Notes: generated from the sequence alone by a model not told the origin. A stretch of DNA of 41,907 nucleotides from Promethearchaeota archaeon (GCA_011364975.1 RDOE01000022.1:1-41907); one strand, 5' to 3'. Positions 1 to 8,812 are shown, numbered from the stretch's first letter. Numbers and translations are program-made.

Positions 1-379
1 TTTAGATTTTGATGCATCTGCACTTCCCAAAGCGATGAAAATGCGAAGTGAATTCTATCAAAAGATCTATGATGGATTCAAAAATTATGATATCCTTATT
101 ACACCCACAACAGCAGTCCCTGCCTTCGAATTAGGAATTCCAGCACCTTCTACGATAGAAGGAAAAGGAGTTCCCCCAATCGGGTGGCAACCATTCACCT
201 TTCCTTTTAATTTCACAGGAAATCCCGCTGCATCTATTCCATGTGGTTGGTCTTCAGAAGGTACACCAATAGGAATGCAAATTATAGGAAAGAGATTTCA
301 AGAGTCGTTGGTTCTTCAAGTATCTAAAGCATTTGAAGATATTGCACCTTGGCAAGACAAAAAACCAGCTTATAGTTAA
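1..379 (+). CDS. Amidase (amidase-signature family), C-terminal part
   Basis: The reading frame is open from base 2, so the gene begins left of the window and only the last ~125 residues are seen. These match the C-terminal end of amidase-signature hydrolases (GatA, indoleacetamide hydrolase and similar): a 'YDILITPTTAVPAF' segment, then 'PFTFPFNFTGNPAASIPCG', then 'GTPIGMQIIGKRFQE'. In this family these parts line the acyl pocket, while the Ser-cisSer-Lys triad lies in the missing N-terminal part. The enzyme should hydrolyse a carboxamide in the cytoplasm. Nothing seen here separates a metabolic amidase from a GatA subunit. An internal ATG at 35 is not the real start because the frame runs in-phase through it. 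Confidence 0.85.
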   Translation, partial: LDFDASALPKAMKMRSEFYQKIYDGFKNYDILITPTTAVPAFELGIPAPSTIEGKGVPPIGWQPFTFPFNFTGNPAASIPCGWSSEGTPIGMQIIGKRFQESLVLQVSKAFEDIAPWQDKKPAYS

Positions 380-481
380 AATTAAACTGAATATAATTTT
401 TAAAATAACCATAAAAAAAATTTTTAATTCACGATTCAATCTGATTCATTATATTAACATTTTAAGTTCAATTAGAGCAAA

Positions 482-1330
482 ATGAACAAGAAAATATTAA
501 GAAAGGAGATCGAATCATTTGAAACTACCCAAATTAAAGAAAATTATCAAAATCTTAATTTTACAATCATTTTAGTGCAACCAGAAACTGCTGGGAATAT
601 TGGAGCCATTGCAAGGGTAATGAAAAATTTCGATTTTGATAAGTTATTAATCTTTAATCCAAAAGAAACAATAGAAAATATTCTTAGTTATGAAGCCGAT
701 GGATTTGCCATGCATGGTAAAGAAATATTGAGAAATTCAGAAATAATTACATTAAGTGATCAAACAACACATTCAACTCAATTTAGCAAATTAATGAAAC
801 GATTTGACCTCGTTATCGCATCAACGGCAAAAGGTACTCATTATCGGAATTTGCGGCGATTGTCAATTTTTCCTGAAAACTTAAACTTACCTAAATCTAT
901 AGCACCACTAGAAGTTGCATTGATATTTGGTAAAGAATCGAGAGGTTTAACTAATGAAGAAATTGAACTAGCTGACATTTTAATAAGAATCCCTACTTCT
1001 GATAAATATCCTACGTTGAACTTATCTCATGCTTGTAACATTATCCTTTACGAAATATTTAAAAAAATTAATAATATTTCTCTTGGTCGTGGTAAAAATC
1101 CAGTCATATTAGCTGGTAAGGAAGATAGAAAAATATTATATAATATCATTCAAAATTTGATTGAAAAATTAAAAATTCGTACTCACAAAAAAGAAAATGT
1201 ATTATACGCATTCAAGAATGTATTTGAACGCAGCTTAATCTCTAAAAAGGAATTAAGTCTTATTTTAGGAGTCTTTTCTAAAGTAGAATCTATTCTAAGA
1301 AATAAAAAATTATATGAGAAAAAAAAATAG
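482..1330 (+). CDS. trmJ: tRNA 2'-O-methyltransferase TrmJ-like (SPOUT family)
   Basis: 282 aa. The three SPOUT/SpoU motifs are all visible: motif 1 'PETAGNIGAIARVMKNF' (residues 34-50), motif 2 'FGKESRGLTNEE' (149-160) and motif 3 'IPTSDKYPTLNLSHA' (170-184), which form the knotted SAM site. The TrmJ subgroup methylates the ribose of nucleotide 32 in the tRNA anticodon loop. Residues ~200-282 form a Lys-rich helical tail like the C-terminal domain of TrmJ, which helps bind tRNA. The ~25-residue N-terminal lead is a little longer than usual; the ATG at 482 is the first in-frame start. The gene stands alone between the amidase and the convergent winged-helix gene, whose stop lies 2 bases away. 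Confidence 0.88.
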   Translation: MNKKILRKEIESFETTQIKENYQNLNFTIILVQPETAGNIGAIARVMKNFDFDKLLIFNPKETIENILSYEADGFAMHGKEILRNSEIITLSDQTTHSTQFSKLMKRFDLVIASTAKGTHYRNLRRLSIFPENLNLPKSIAPLEVALIFGKESRGLTNEEIELADILIRIPTSDKYPTLNLSHACNIILYEIFKKINNISLGRGKNPVILAGKEDRKILYNIIQNLIEKLKIRTHKKENVLYAFKNVFERSLISKKELSLILGVFSKVESILRNKKLYEKKK

Positions 1331-1331
1331 G

Positions 1332-1553
1332 TTAGGCAGCCCTATATTTTCTAGGCTTTCTATTATATACTACAATTAAATCTTGGGGATATTCTTCAAT
1401 AATCCTCTTAATTACTTTTGCAAGCGCATTGTGCGTTTCATAACCCATAGCTCTTGCCCATTGACTAGCAGTCGCTATTCCAAGTTCCCTTAATTTTTCT
1501 AAGCAAATTTGTTCATATGTACGAGGCACTTCTTTTTTTAACTTTAAAAACAA
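1332..1553 (-). CDS. Small winged-helix/HTH protein, copy A
   Basis: 73 aa. The core 'RTYEQICLEKLRELG' followed by 'ATASQWARAMGYETHNALAK' and 'VIKRI' reads as a helix-turn-helix unit: residues ~25-50 give the positioning and recognition helices. A beta hairpin ('LIVVYNRKPRKYRAA') would form the wing and is strongly basic. It is therefore probably a DNA-binding regulator. About 61 of 73 residues match the gene at 1774-1995, so the two are tandem paralogues; most differences are at the extreme N-terminus and on the wing. The start is ATG at 1553. A TATA box and a 34-bp element shared with the other copy lie 64-102 bases upstream. It converges on trmJ. Targets are unknown. Confidence 0.7.
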   Translation of the reverse strand: MFLKLKKEVPRTYEQICLEKLRELGIATASQWARAMGYETHNALAKVIKRIIEEYPQDLIVVYNRKPRKYRAA

Positions 1554-1616
1554 CTTTTTCGCTCACCAATCAATTTTTTTTTACTTTTTCTTTATTGATG
1601 AAAAATAATCTTTTGG

Positions 1617-1655
1617 CTTTATAAAGAATGATGTCGATGAATAGTGTACGAATAC
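1617..1655 (-). promoter_or_regulatory. Promoter and shared upstream element of winged-helix copy A
   Basis: On the minus strand, a CTTTATAAAG TATA box (1617-1626) is directly preceded by a conserved element. The 34 bases 1622-1655 match 2118-2151 at 27 positions, including an unbroken 12-base block, GTGTACGAATAC (plus-strand reading, 1644-1655). That block holds a half-palindrome, TGTA-N4-TAC. Initiation about 25 bases downstream would leave a leader of roughly 40 bases before the start at 1553. The element may be an operator read by the winged-helix proteins themselves, which is inference. Confidence 0.55.
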
Positions 1656-1773
1656 TGACCAATTGTATTAGTTTTTAAATTATTTTTACTCTAAATAATT
1701 TTTAAATTTGTTAGTAGCTAACGTCCTATAAATTTCCACCTATAAAAAAGAGATATATAATATAGAGCAATTT

Positions 1774-1995
1774 TTAAGCTGCTTTATATTTTCGGGGTTT
1801 CTTATTATATACAATTATTAACTGACTTGGATATTCTTCTTTAATCCTCTTTATTACCTTTGCAAGAGCATTATGTGTTTCATACCCCATAGCTCTTGCC
1901 CATTCACTCGCAGTCGCTATTCCTAGTTCCTTTAACTTTTCTAAGCAAATTTGTTCATATGTACGAGGGTTTTCTTTTTTGAGTAATCTCAACAT
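1774..1995 (-). CDS. Small winged-helix/HTH protein, copy B
   Basis: 73 aa, the same architecture as the gene at 1332-1553: an HTH over residues ~25-50 ('ATASEWARAMGYETHNALAK') and a basic C-terminal hairpin ending 'KPRKYKAA'. Changes relative to copy A are mostly conservative (Arg/Lys, Val/Ile), suggesting both are under selection and neither is a decaying copy. The ATG start is at 1995. The TATA box CTTTAAATAGG (minus strand) and the shared 34-bp element lie 117-156 bases upstream, so its leader would be longer, at about 95 bases. The product is a likely DNA-binding regulator of unknown targets. Confidence 0.7.
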   Translation of the reverse strand: MLRLLKKENPRTYEQICLEKLKELGIATASEWARAMGYETHNALAKVIKRIKEEYPSQLIIVYNKKPRKYKAA

Positions 1996-2467
1996 TTTTA
2001 TTTACCTTTCTTTGGATTCAGTTTAGCGACTTTTAGATAGTTTTACTAAAAATTCGAACCTAAATTGATACAATTCTAATTTTATTATCTAAATAAAAGT
2101 CTAGAACCGTGCCTATTTAAAGCATGATGTGGCTAACCCGTGTACGAATACATAAAGTATGTAATAAGGGTATTATATTAAAATTTGAAATAAAAAGGTA
2201 TATTATTAAAAATTAAATCATTATTAGATATCTCCTTCGTGGTATTGAGAAAGAAACGGAATCAAAACTAAACCTAATTTCATGTATTTAATATCATGTT
2301 GGAATTTAAAAAGACTTTATTCAGTTCAGGATAATATTTAATGATTTATGTTAATATGAAGTGAAATTTTGAGAGCAAATGTCTTTGTTAAGATTAAAGA
2401 AGTCCTATAAATTATATGATCAAATAGCTTAATATTTTATTACGACTTTATGGATTGATGAGTAAAT
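1996..2467. other. 472-base intergenic region
   Basis: It holds the promoter element of winged-helix copy B (2112-2151) near its left end. The rest is AT-rich with no convincing gene, RNA or repeat. It also has to contain the promoter of the beta-mannosidase, but I see no clear RBS before that gene's TTG start. Confidence 0.6.
2112..2151 (-). promoter_or_regulatory. Promoter and shared upstream element of winged-helix copy B
   Basis: The minus-strand TATA/BRE string CTTTAAATAGG (2112-2122) overlaps the start of the 34-base element 2118-2151, which repeats at 1622-1655. The 12-base core GTGTACGAATAC (plus-strand reading) is at 2140-2151 and here extends to a full TGTA-N4-TACA inverted repeat. 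A GATGT block lies 14 bases from the core in both copies. The same TATA string recurs at 41321-41331. Confidence 0.55.
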
Positions 2468-5086
2468 TTGAAGCCTAAAAGAAGAAGATCGCTAAATGGT
2501 GTTTGGGATTTACATAATGAAAATGGTATAACAAAGATTCCAATAAATATTCCTGGAACTGTGTTTGAAGCCTTATTAAGTAATGATCTCATATCCGATC
2601 CTTTTTACGGAAATAATGAACATAATGTTAGCCACGTTTACAATGAAAATTGGATATTTGAAAAAAAATTTGATGTTGATGAAGAATTGTTATTCTACTC
2701 TAATATTATTCTTCAATTAGATGGAATAGATACAATATCTCAGGTTGAATTGAATGATAAAATCCTTGGAACAACAGAAAATATGTTTTTACAATATGAA
2801 TTTAATGTTAAGGAAGTACTTAAAGCGAAAAATAATAATTTAAAGATTTCTTTTAGGAGCCCCATATTTGTAGCATCACAATATGTTAACAATTTTAACA
2901 TAAATTTGAAAAATTTTGAAGGTGTTTCAGGGGTACCGTATTTACGAAAGGCTCAATACTCATTTGGATGGGATTGGGGCCCTTGTTTGCCTGATATTGG
3001 TATTTGGAAATCAGTAAGTTTAATCTTTTTTGAAGATATTAGAATAGATTCTTATTATATTGATTTAAAGTTTAATTATAATAACGATCCTTCTAAAATT
3101 ACTGATACAAAAAATTTAACCTCCCTAATGGTTAATTCTGTGAAAATAGATATTCAAATAAATCTAAGAACGTCTTCAAATAGAAATTTAAAAGAAAATA
3201 TTTATTTAAAATGTAATTTAACGGCTCCAGATAAAATTTCGCATGAAAAAACGATTATTATTCAAGATCAATTTCCTTCAATAGAATTCCAAATAGATTT
3301 TCCTTACCTATGGTGGACTCACGATCTTGGAATTCCAAACTTATATGATTTAGAGATTTCTATAGAACAAAATGGAAGAATCATTGATTCCAAAAAAGAA
3401 AAAGTTGGATTACGAGATATAAAACTCATTAGAAAACCCGATAAATGGGGAGAAACATTTTACTTTCAATTGAATGGAACACCTCTATTTGCTAAAGGAG
3501 CCAATTGGATTCCAATTGACAGCTTCATCCCTCGTGGTAGAAACAAAGGATTAATTGAATTGAACATCGAAAACGCACTTCAGGCCAACATGAATATGAT
3601 AAGAGTCTGGGGGGGCGGTGTTTATGAAGATGATCTATTCTATAAAACATGTGATGAAAAAGGAATTTTAGTTTGGCAAGATTTTCCTTTTGCTTGTGCA
3701 ATTTACCCCATCCATAAAGAATTTATTGAAAATGTTAAAGAAGAAGCAATATATAACATTAAGAGACTACGAAATCATCCAAGTTTAGCTTTTTGGTGTG
3801 GAAATAATGAAATAGAGCAGTTGTGGAAATTTTTACTTCAGATATCTGGATTAATTAATCCCGATATAATAAAAAATTATGAAGAGGGATATCTGTCACT
3901 TTTTAAAGATATTTTACCCAATCTAACAAAAGAATATGATCCAAGGCATCAATATTGGCCGAGTTCTGCATTAGATAAGTTTGAAGGATCAAAGATTCTC
4001 TCAAGTAATCCAAATAACCCTGAAAGTGGAGATTCCCATTACTGGTATGTATGGCATGGAGGAGCTTCTTTTAAATCTTATAGAAATTTCGACTCCCGAT
4101 TTATGTCAGAATTTGGATTTGAAAGCTTTCCATCCATGAAAACTATTAAAAATTTTTGCCCTACAGAGCAACTTCATTTCGATTCACAGATAATGGAAAA
4201 TCATCAAAAAAACAAAGCTGGTAATAAAAAAATCCATCAATATATGAAAAAAAGATTTGGAATCCCTAAAAAGTTTGAGCAGCAAGTAATTTTGTCTCAA
4301 CTGACACAAGCAGAAGCAATTGAGTATGGAGTGGAACACTGGCGTCGAAATCGAAATGAATACCATTGCATGGGAACGTTATATTGGCAATTAAATGATT
4401 GTTGGCCGGTAGCTAGTTGGTCTTCTTTTGATTATTATGGAAGATGGAAAGCTTTACATTATTATGCTAAGAGATTTTATACTCCTCTCTTTCCAAGTGT
4501 GAGAGAAGAGAATGATAAAGTTGAATATTGGATAACTAATGATTTAAGAACATCAGAAAATTATATTTTGGAGTGGAAAATCTTTAATTCGGCAAATGAA
4601 CTATTAAAAAAAGATTTTTATGAAGGAATAATCTCTCCATGCTCTTCTAAATTGTTGGGTATAGTAAATGTAGAAGATATTAACAATTCTAAAGAGAAAG
4701 CACAGCAAAATATCATATTTTATACCCTTAAAAAGGATAAGTCTGATACTTCTTATTTATATCATGGAATGAAACTCTTTGGCGCCCCTAAAAAAATTCA
4801 GATGCAAGATCCAAAAATTAAATGGGATTTTATACCATCCGAAAGTGGGAATACTGAGAGAGTTATAAAAATCAAAATTGTTTCAGAAAAAATTGCATAT
4901 TATGTTTATATTGACTCCGATGTGTTTGATTTTAAAGCATCCGACAATTTCTTTTCAATGGGACCAGGGGAAAGTAGAGTCATAACTTTATGGAAATTAA
5001 ACCCACTAGATAAATCTCAAATGGACCTGTTAAGTCTAAAGAAGGAACATTTCTATGTTAAATCTTTATTTGACTTGATATCTTAA
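2468..5086 (+). CDS. Beta-mannosidase (glycoside hydrolase family 2)
   Basis: 872 aa, the usual length for GH2 beta-mannosidases, which release beta-linked mannose from the non-reducing end of glycans. The N-terminal jelly-roll domain opens 'SLNGVWDL', then 'PGTVFEALL' and 'NWIFEKKF'. The TIM barrel carries 'AKGANWIPIDSFIP', 'NMIRVWGGGVYEDD' and 'RNHPSLAFWCGNNEIEQ'. E448 in 'GNNE' is the expected acid/base and E548 in 'RFMSEFGFESFPS' the expected nucleophile. 'GTLYWQLNDCWP' follows near residue 640. No signal peptide is seen, so it probably acts in the cytoplasm. The start is TTG at 2468; an in-frame stop at 2459 excludes anything earlier. No transporter or other glycosidase lies beside it. 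Confidence 0.92.
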   Translation: MKPKRRRSLNGVWDLHNENGITKIPINIPGTVFEALLSNDLISDPFYGNNEHNVSHVYNENWIFEKKFDVDEELLFYSNIILQLDGIDTISQVELNDKILGTTENMFLQYEFNVKEVLKAKNNNLKISFRSPIFVASQYVNNFNINLKNFEGVSGVPYLRKAQYSFGWDWGPCLPDIGIWKSVSLIFFEDIRIDSYYIDLKFNYNNDPSKITDTKNLTSLMVNSVKIDIQINLRTSSNRNLKENIYLKCNLTAPDKISHEKTIIIQDQFPSIEFQIDFPYLWWTHDLGIPNLYDLEISIEQNGRIIDSKKEKVGLRDIKLIRKPDKWGETFYFQLNGTPLFAKGANWIPIDSFIPRGRNKGLIELNIENALQANMNMIRVWGGGVYEDDLFYKTCDEKGILVWQDFPFACAIYPIHKEFIENVKEEAIYNIKRLRNHPSLAFWCGNNEIEQLWKFLLQISGLINPDIIKNYEEGYLSLFKDILPNLTKEYDPRHQYWPSSALDKFEGSKILSSNPNNPESGDSHYWYVWHGGASFKSYRNFDSRFMSEFGFESFPSMKTIKNFCPTEQLHFDSQIMENHQKNKAGNKKIHQYMKKRFGIPKKFEQQVILSQLTQAEAIEYGVEHWRRNRNEYHCMGTLYWQLNDCWPVASWSSFDYYGRWKALHYYAKRFYTPLFPSVREENDKVEYWITNDLRTSENYILEWKIFNSANELLKKDFYEGIISPCSSKLLGIVNVEDINNSKEKAQQNIIFYTLKKDKSDTSYLYHGMKLFGAPKKIQMQDPKIKWDFIPSESGNTERVIKIKIVSEKIAYYVYIDSDVFDFKASDNFFSMGPGESRVITLWKLNPLDKSQMDLLSLKKEHFYVKSLFDLIS

Positions 5087-5317
5087 AATCTACTTTAAGT
5101 AACGATATTTTTAGAAATAATTTTGTTATCTAAAATAAGAAATTTTTGGATTTATACTAAAAAATGCTTAAAAGAAGAGTAGCTAACGGTTAGATCTCTT
5201 AATATACAACAAATATGTATTAGTCATTTATATAGATGCAATCTATATTCATCAAATAGCCAAGGCTTTTATTTATCAAAAAATATATATGGCAAATTAT
5301 AGTATTTTAAATTAACC

Positions 5318-5782
5318 ATGTCAATAACGTATGAAGAATTTTTAAAAAAGTATCTGATCGATGATTTTAAAACAAATCTAAAGCTCACTGGCCGTAATAA
5401 AATTGACTTCTATAACGATATTGATAAATTACTAGGAATAATATGCAGAATCTTTGATAAGCTTACAAGTATTGCACCAATGAGAGGCGGGCAAGTATTA
5501 ATGGCCTTAGCAAAGCTATCGAAGCCAGGAGTTGTTATAAATAAGACAGATATTAAAAATAATTTGGATATTGATAGACTGGAAAAATTATATTATGCGT
5601 TCGATTATTTAGAAGAACATAATTATATTAAGATTGAGAAAAAAACAGAAAAATTCCACATCATTAGGTTAAATGAGGAAGAGATTCCTGATCTCAAAAT
5701 ATTTCGCGAGATCGTTCAAAAATATTGGACATCCCCAGAAGAAGAAAAAGAAAAGGCAAAGCGATGGAGCGGAGAAAAGTGA
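5318..5782 (+). CDS. Winged-helix protein, probable transcriptional regulator
   Basis: 154 aa, no membrane segment. Residues ~55-120 ('RGGQVLMALAKLSKPGVVINKTDI' region, then 'IDRLEKLYYAFDYLEEHNYIKIEK') follow the winged-helix order: helix, helix, recognition helix, then a beta wing of the 'YIKIEKKTEKFHIIRL' type. The first 50 residues are helical and may mediate dimers. The last ~20 residues are highly charged. It overlaps the start of the next gene, a membrane protein, by about 19 bases, so the pair is translationally coupled and probably works together. The family is not recognised; the role is inferred from fold-like patterns. Confidence 0.55.
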   Translation: MSITYEEFLKKYLIDDFKTNLKLTGRNKIDFYNDIDKLLGIICRIFDKLTSIAPMRGGQVLMALAKLSKPGVVINKTDIKNNLDIDRLEKLYYAFDYLEEHNYIKIEKKTEKFHIIRLNEEEIPDLKIFREIVQKYWTSPEEEKEKAKRWSGEK

Positions 5783-6768
5783 TAAATAGCACAAAAAAAT
5801 ATTCTGAACTCAGTTTCGAAGACGAGGAGAGTATGATCACCTCGGTAAAGATCATTAGATCAGAATATTTTAAGAAAGCTATTAAATCAGGGATTTGCAT
5901 AACTGCAATTTTAGCGGTTGCGATTAGTTATTTATTTTATGGATTTTTACCCAATATAGCAAATGATTCCATAGTCGTAGTATCGCCTAAGGGAGTATTT
6001 TCACTCGACTTAACGTTAAACTGGGCATTATTTAGTACGTCTATTTTTTTGGTGATTTATTTAATAAAAATAACTTATATGAAATTTACTCCCTCTCTTA
6101 TATCCTATATCAAGAATGAAACGAATTATATTGGGTTTGAATTTAGAAAGAAATTTGAGAGTATTTTCTTGTTTTTTATACTTAACATAATTTCAATAGC
6201 ATTATTGTTTTATTTAGATCTTAATAGGGTTCAATTTGACAATACGCCAATGTCTCAACTAATGCAAACCATTATATGGATTTATTTATTCATTAGTTTA
6301 ATCCTACCTATCGTATGGATTTTCATTAATGATAGATTTATAATTAAAATTAAAGATAATTTTTACATACTCTGTGATTTGCGGTACAACATCAGAAAAA
6401 GAAAAAGTCATGATCCTAATTTACTCGGAATTTTACTTACCTCTAATAAATTATGTTCTAAGTTTAGTAAATCTGGAAAGGATATGCATGATGAAATCTC
6501 TCAATATCGATGGTTACGACGTAATGATACTTCAGTTATCTCACCATATCTTCATTTTCAAGAGTTTTCAATTCCTTTTAATTTCCAAAAGCAATTTCTT
6601 AATATTGTAATGGCTTTAAGTGACTGGCAAAATAAGTACGATCATAATTTAGACACTTTAAATTACTACTTTTCTACATCTTTTCCCTATCATAAATACA
6701 AAATTAAAAAGTATCAAAAAGATAATAGAGAAGATCAACTTCTCTTCTTTAAGTTCTCAAGATTCTAA
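5764..6768 (+). CDS. Membrane protein with four helices, function unknown
   Basis: About 334 aa from the ATG at 5764. The frame also has an upstream ATG at 5725, but starting there would overlap the previous gene by 58 bases. Four hydrophobic segments are visible: 'CITAILAVAISYLFYGFL', 'WALFSTSIFLVIYLIKI', 'SIFLFFILNIISIALLFYL' and 'IIWIYLFISLILPIVWIF'. A ~130-residue hydrophilic C-terminal part follows, rich in aromatic and basic residues, and probably cytoplasmic. I do not recognise the family. Overlap with the winged-helix gene suggests a membrane sensor or partner for that regulator. Confidence 0.6.
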   Translation: MERRKVINSTKKYSELSFEDEESMITSVKIIRSEYFKKAIKSGICITAILAVAISYLFYGFLPNIANDSIVVVSPKGVFSLDLTLNWALFSTSIFLVIYLIKITYMKFTPSLISYIKNETNYIGFEFRKKFESIFLFFILNIISIALLFYLDLNRVQFDNTPMSQLMQTIIWIYLFISLILPIVWIFINDRFIIKIKDNFYILCDLRYNIRKRKSHDPNLLGILLTSNKLCSKFSKSGKDMHDEISQYRWLRRNDTSVISPYLHFQEFSIPFNFQKQFLNIVMALSDWQNKYDHNLDTLNYYFSTSFPYHKYKIKKYQKDNREDQLLFFKFSRF

Positions 6769-6889
6769 AATAGCTTTTTCTTTTTCTTTCTTTAACTTAA
6801 TCTTGTATAATATTGATTTTTAAGTATTCTTCGAATCATAAAAGATGACTTATTAATAATTGAAGATAAAAAAAGTAAGAAAAGTAGAA

Positions 6890-7531
6890 TTATATAAAGA
6901 ATTTCTGCTGAAGCATAACATATTCGTTATAATCTACGAATTGTGTTTCTACCAACTCAAAAACAATCTCAAATAATTGTCTAAGTAGTTCTTCAGGAAA
7001 GGCTTTATGTTCAAAAATAATATCACAGACTAATTCTTCGGTTAATATTTGGGAGTTAATTGGTTGATGATATATTAAAAATTTCATCATTTCCTCATCT
7101 ACTCTGGTCTTTACTATATTCTTGATTAATTTTAAACTTAAATCTCGCTTAGGATCTATAAAATATGGAAAATTCATATCATCGAGGATTTTAATATAAC
7201 CTATGGTGTTTTCTATTTTATCTACCGTATATTCCAATGATGAAATTTCACATTTAAATTTATGACAAAATTCCTTCTTTGTTTCATGAGCAGGAAAGGC
7301 AAATGGATGGCGAGTTACAATATAATAGGCTGCAATAAAGAACTTATAAAGGTTGTGAGGGATTTTAGATTGTATCTTTAAATATCTATAAACCAAAGAC
7401 ACTGCATCTAGTAAAAATTCATTATTGATCTTGAATTGTTCTAGAAATTCTTTCCCATCTTTTATTAAATTAACTGTTATGCGTTCCTTAGTGTTCAATA
7501 CTTCATAATTAGGGGTATATAGCTCTAACAT
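6890..7531 (-). CDS. Cyclin-box-like protein (possible TFIIB-related fold)
   Basis: About 213 aa from the ATG at 7531; a GTG at 7540 is also in frame. Residues ~35-115 are all-helical and have the look of a cyclin repeat of TFB/cyclins: 'LLDAVSLVYRYL', then 'LYKFFIAAYYIVTRHP' in the position of the conserved 'AAALYIA' helix, then 'TKKEFCHKF' and 'SSLEYTVDKIENTIGYI'. The C-terminal half is also helical and acidic. There is no zinc ribbon and only one repeat, so this is not a complete TFB. It may be a diverged TFB paralogue or a cyclin-like adaptor. This is a pattern reading only and needs structural confirmation. Confidence 0.35.
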   Translation of the reverse strand: MLELYTPNYEVLNTKERITVNLIKDGKEFLEQFKINNEFLLDAVSLVYRYLKIQSKIPHNLYKFFIAAYYIVTRHPFAFPAHETKKEFCHKFKCEISSLEYTVDKIENTIGYIKILDDMNFPYFIDPKRDLSLKLIKNIVKTRVDEEMMKFLIYHQPINSQILTEELVCDIIFEHKAFPEELLRQLFEIVFELVETQFVDYNEYVMLQQKFFI

Positions 7532-7739
7532 TTTACACACACGCTTTTTCTATTTATGAATTTTATGAATTAATGAAGTGATATACAGATACTATTATTA
7601 TAATATCAATATAACATAAGTTATATTTAAATGTTGCAGTGCTACATCTTCGCATATGATGTGCATCACATAGATTTAAATATGAAAAATTCTGTTAATC
7701 ATGTAGCAATTAATTTTTGTCGTCACATAATTAATAACA

Positions 7740-8186
7740 ATGCCTCCCAAAACCAAGGAAGAAATAGAAAAAGAACGGAAAAAGCCGAAATTGCCTAGAA
7801 TAACAGTAAGTCTAGATGATTTTGATGAGCTAATAATTAGCAAATTAGTTGGATTTGAGGGGCAAACTAAATCTGAAGTTATTAGAAGTATTATTAAAAA
7901 ATGGATAGGCACGAATTCTGAAACTATTCAAAGGATTTATGGAATCAGATTTGAAGACGTAAGACGGGAAATACAGCTATTACAGGATGAAGAACAGCTT
8001 CAAGAAAAAATAGAAAAATTACCACAATTCTTTAAAAGAATCAATAAAATTGAAATAGATAGACTTTCAAGCCAATTAGATCTCAACTCTCAAACTTTAG
8101 TCAATCTTATTCTTGAAAATGGGGATCAGTTAGAGAAAAAGGGACTTAATTTAGTTATTGATGGAGAATTCATAATAAAAGAGTGA
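7740..8186 (+). CDS. Ribbon-helix-helix DNA-binding protein with C-terminal domain
   Basis: 148 aa. A charged lead ('PPKTKEEIEKERKKPKL') precedes a ribbon-helix-helix unit over residues ~18-56: strand 'RITVSLDDF', helix 'DELIISKLVGF', turn, helix 'SEVIRSIIKKWI', as in CopG/Arc-type repressors. A helical linker leads to a second small domain (~95-148) that resembles a winged helix ('IEIDRLSSQLDL', 'SQTLVNLILENG', 'GLNLVIDGEFIIKE'). It is probably a dimeric DNA-binding regulator. The next gene starts 7 bases after its stop, and a third gene lies 18 bases beyond that, so a three-gene operon is likely. Confidence 0.65.
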   Translation: MPPKTKEEIEKERKKPKLPRITVSLDDFDELIISKLVGFEGQTKSEVIRSIIKKWIGTNSETIQRIYGIRFEDVRREIQLLQDEEQLQEKIEKLPQFFKRINKIEIDRLSSQLDLNSQTLVNLILENGDQLEKKGLNLVIDGEFIIKE

Positions 8187-8193
8187 AATTGAA

Positions 8194-8373
8194 ATGATTA
8201 AAAATCGAATGGGATCTAAACCTAAAAGTAGCTTAAAATTTCCAGATTCTGATATTTATTGTGGCAATGAACGAATAAAATTCTATAATCGTCATCCAAT
8301 TTATAAATCCTTAATGAAACTTGAATTCGAGCAGGCAATGCGTGAATATATGAAAATTATGAACTCGAAATAA
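8194..8373 (+). CDS. Small protein with DIYxGxExI motif, copy 1
   Basis: 59 aa from the ATG at 8194. It sits 7 bases after the RHH gene and 18 bases before the gene at 8392. After a basic N-terminus ('MIKNRMGSKPKSS') comes 'DIYCGNERIKF', then 'YKSLMKLEFEQ'. This aligns with the C-termini of the proteins at 8392-8598 and 13195-13395, with a shared pattern DIY-x-G-(N/T)-E-x-I-(P/K)-F-x2-R-x3-(Y/F)-K-x-(I/L)-(L/M)-x2-EF. Agreement at amino-acid level across three loci argues that this short frame is real. The function is unknown. Here the motif is followed by a 14-residue helical tail that the others lack. Confidence 0.5.
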   Translation: MIKNRMGSKPKSSLKFPDSDIYCGNERIKFYNRHPIYKSLMKLEFEQAMREYMKIMNSK

Positions 8374-8391
8374 CATAATTCTATTTCAACT

Positions 8392-8598
8392 ATGACCGAA
8401 TCAGAATTAGATAAACTTTATAGGAAAATTTTTGAACGATTGGAAGAACTTGAGTTCGATATTTCCGATGCTGTCATCCATTTCGATGAAATCTTTCCTA
8501 AAGCTTCTTCTAATGACATATACTCTGGGACAGAAGAGATACCCTTTAAGTACCGGGAGAAAGAGTATAAATTAATTCTAAAAAAGGAATTTCTTTAG
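8392..8598 (+). CDS. Small acidic protein with DIYxGxExIPF motif, copy 2
   Basis: 68 aa. An acidic helical N-terminal half ('SELDKLYRKIFERLEELEFD') is followed by the C-terminal motif 'DIYSGTEEIPFKYREKEY' and 'LILKKEFL' at the very end. The motif is shared with the small proteins at 8194 and 13195. It is the third gene of the probable RHH operon. No known family is recognised. The pairing of a DNA-binding RHH protein with tiny partners recalls toxin-antitoxin or repressor/anti-repressor units, but nothing in the sequence shows a toxin fold. Confidence 0.5.
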   Translation: MTESELDKLYRKIFERLEELEFDISDAVIHFDEIFPKASSNDIYSGTEEIPFKYREKEYKLILKKEFL

Positions 8599-8812
8599 GT
8601 TTATTAAAAGTTTAATCTAATATGACATCTTGGGCAATAGTTTAATTAGGCTTTACTCTTATATCCACATCGGGAGTATTTTACGATGTTTTTAAGCTCA
8701 AATCTCTGTTTTAACACTAATGTAAGGTATAGTAAGTCCAAAAATATTTTAAGGTACTCTTTTTACCTATAGAGTATAAATCAAAAATTAAACTAAATCT
8801 TGAGGTAATCAT

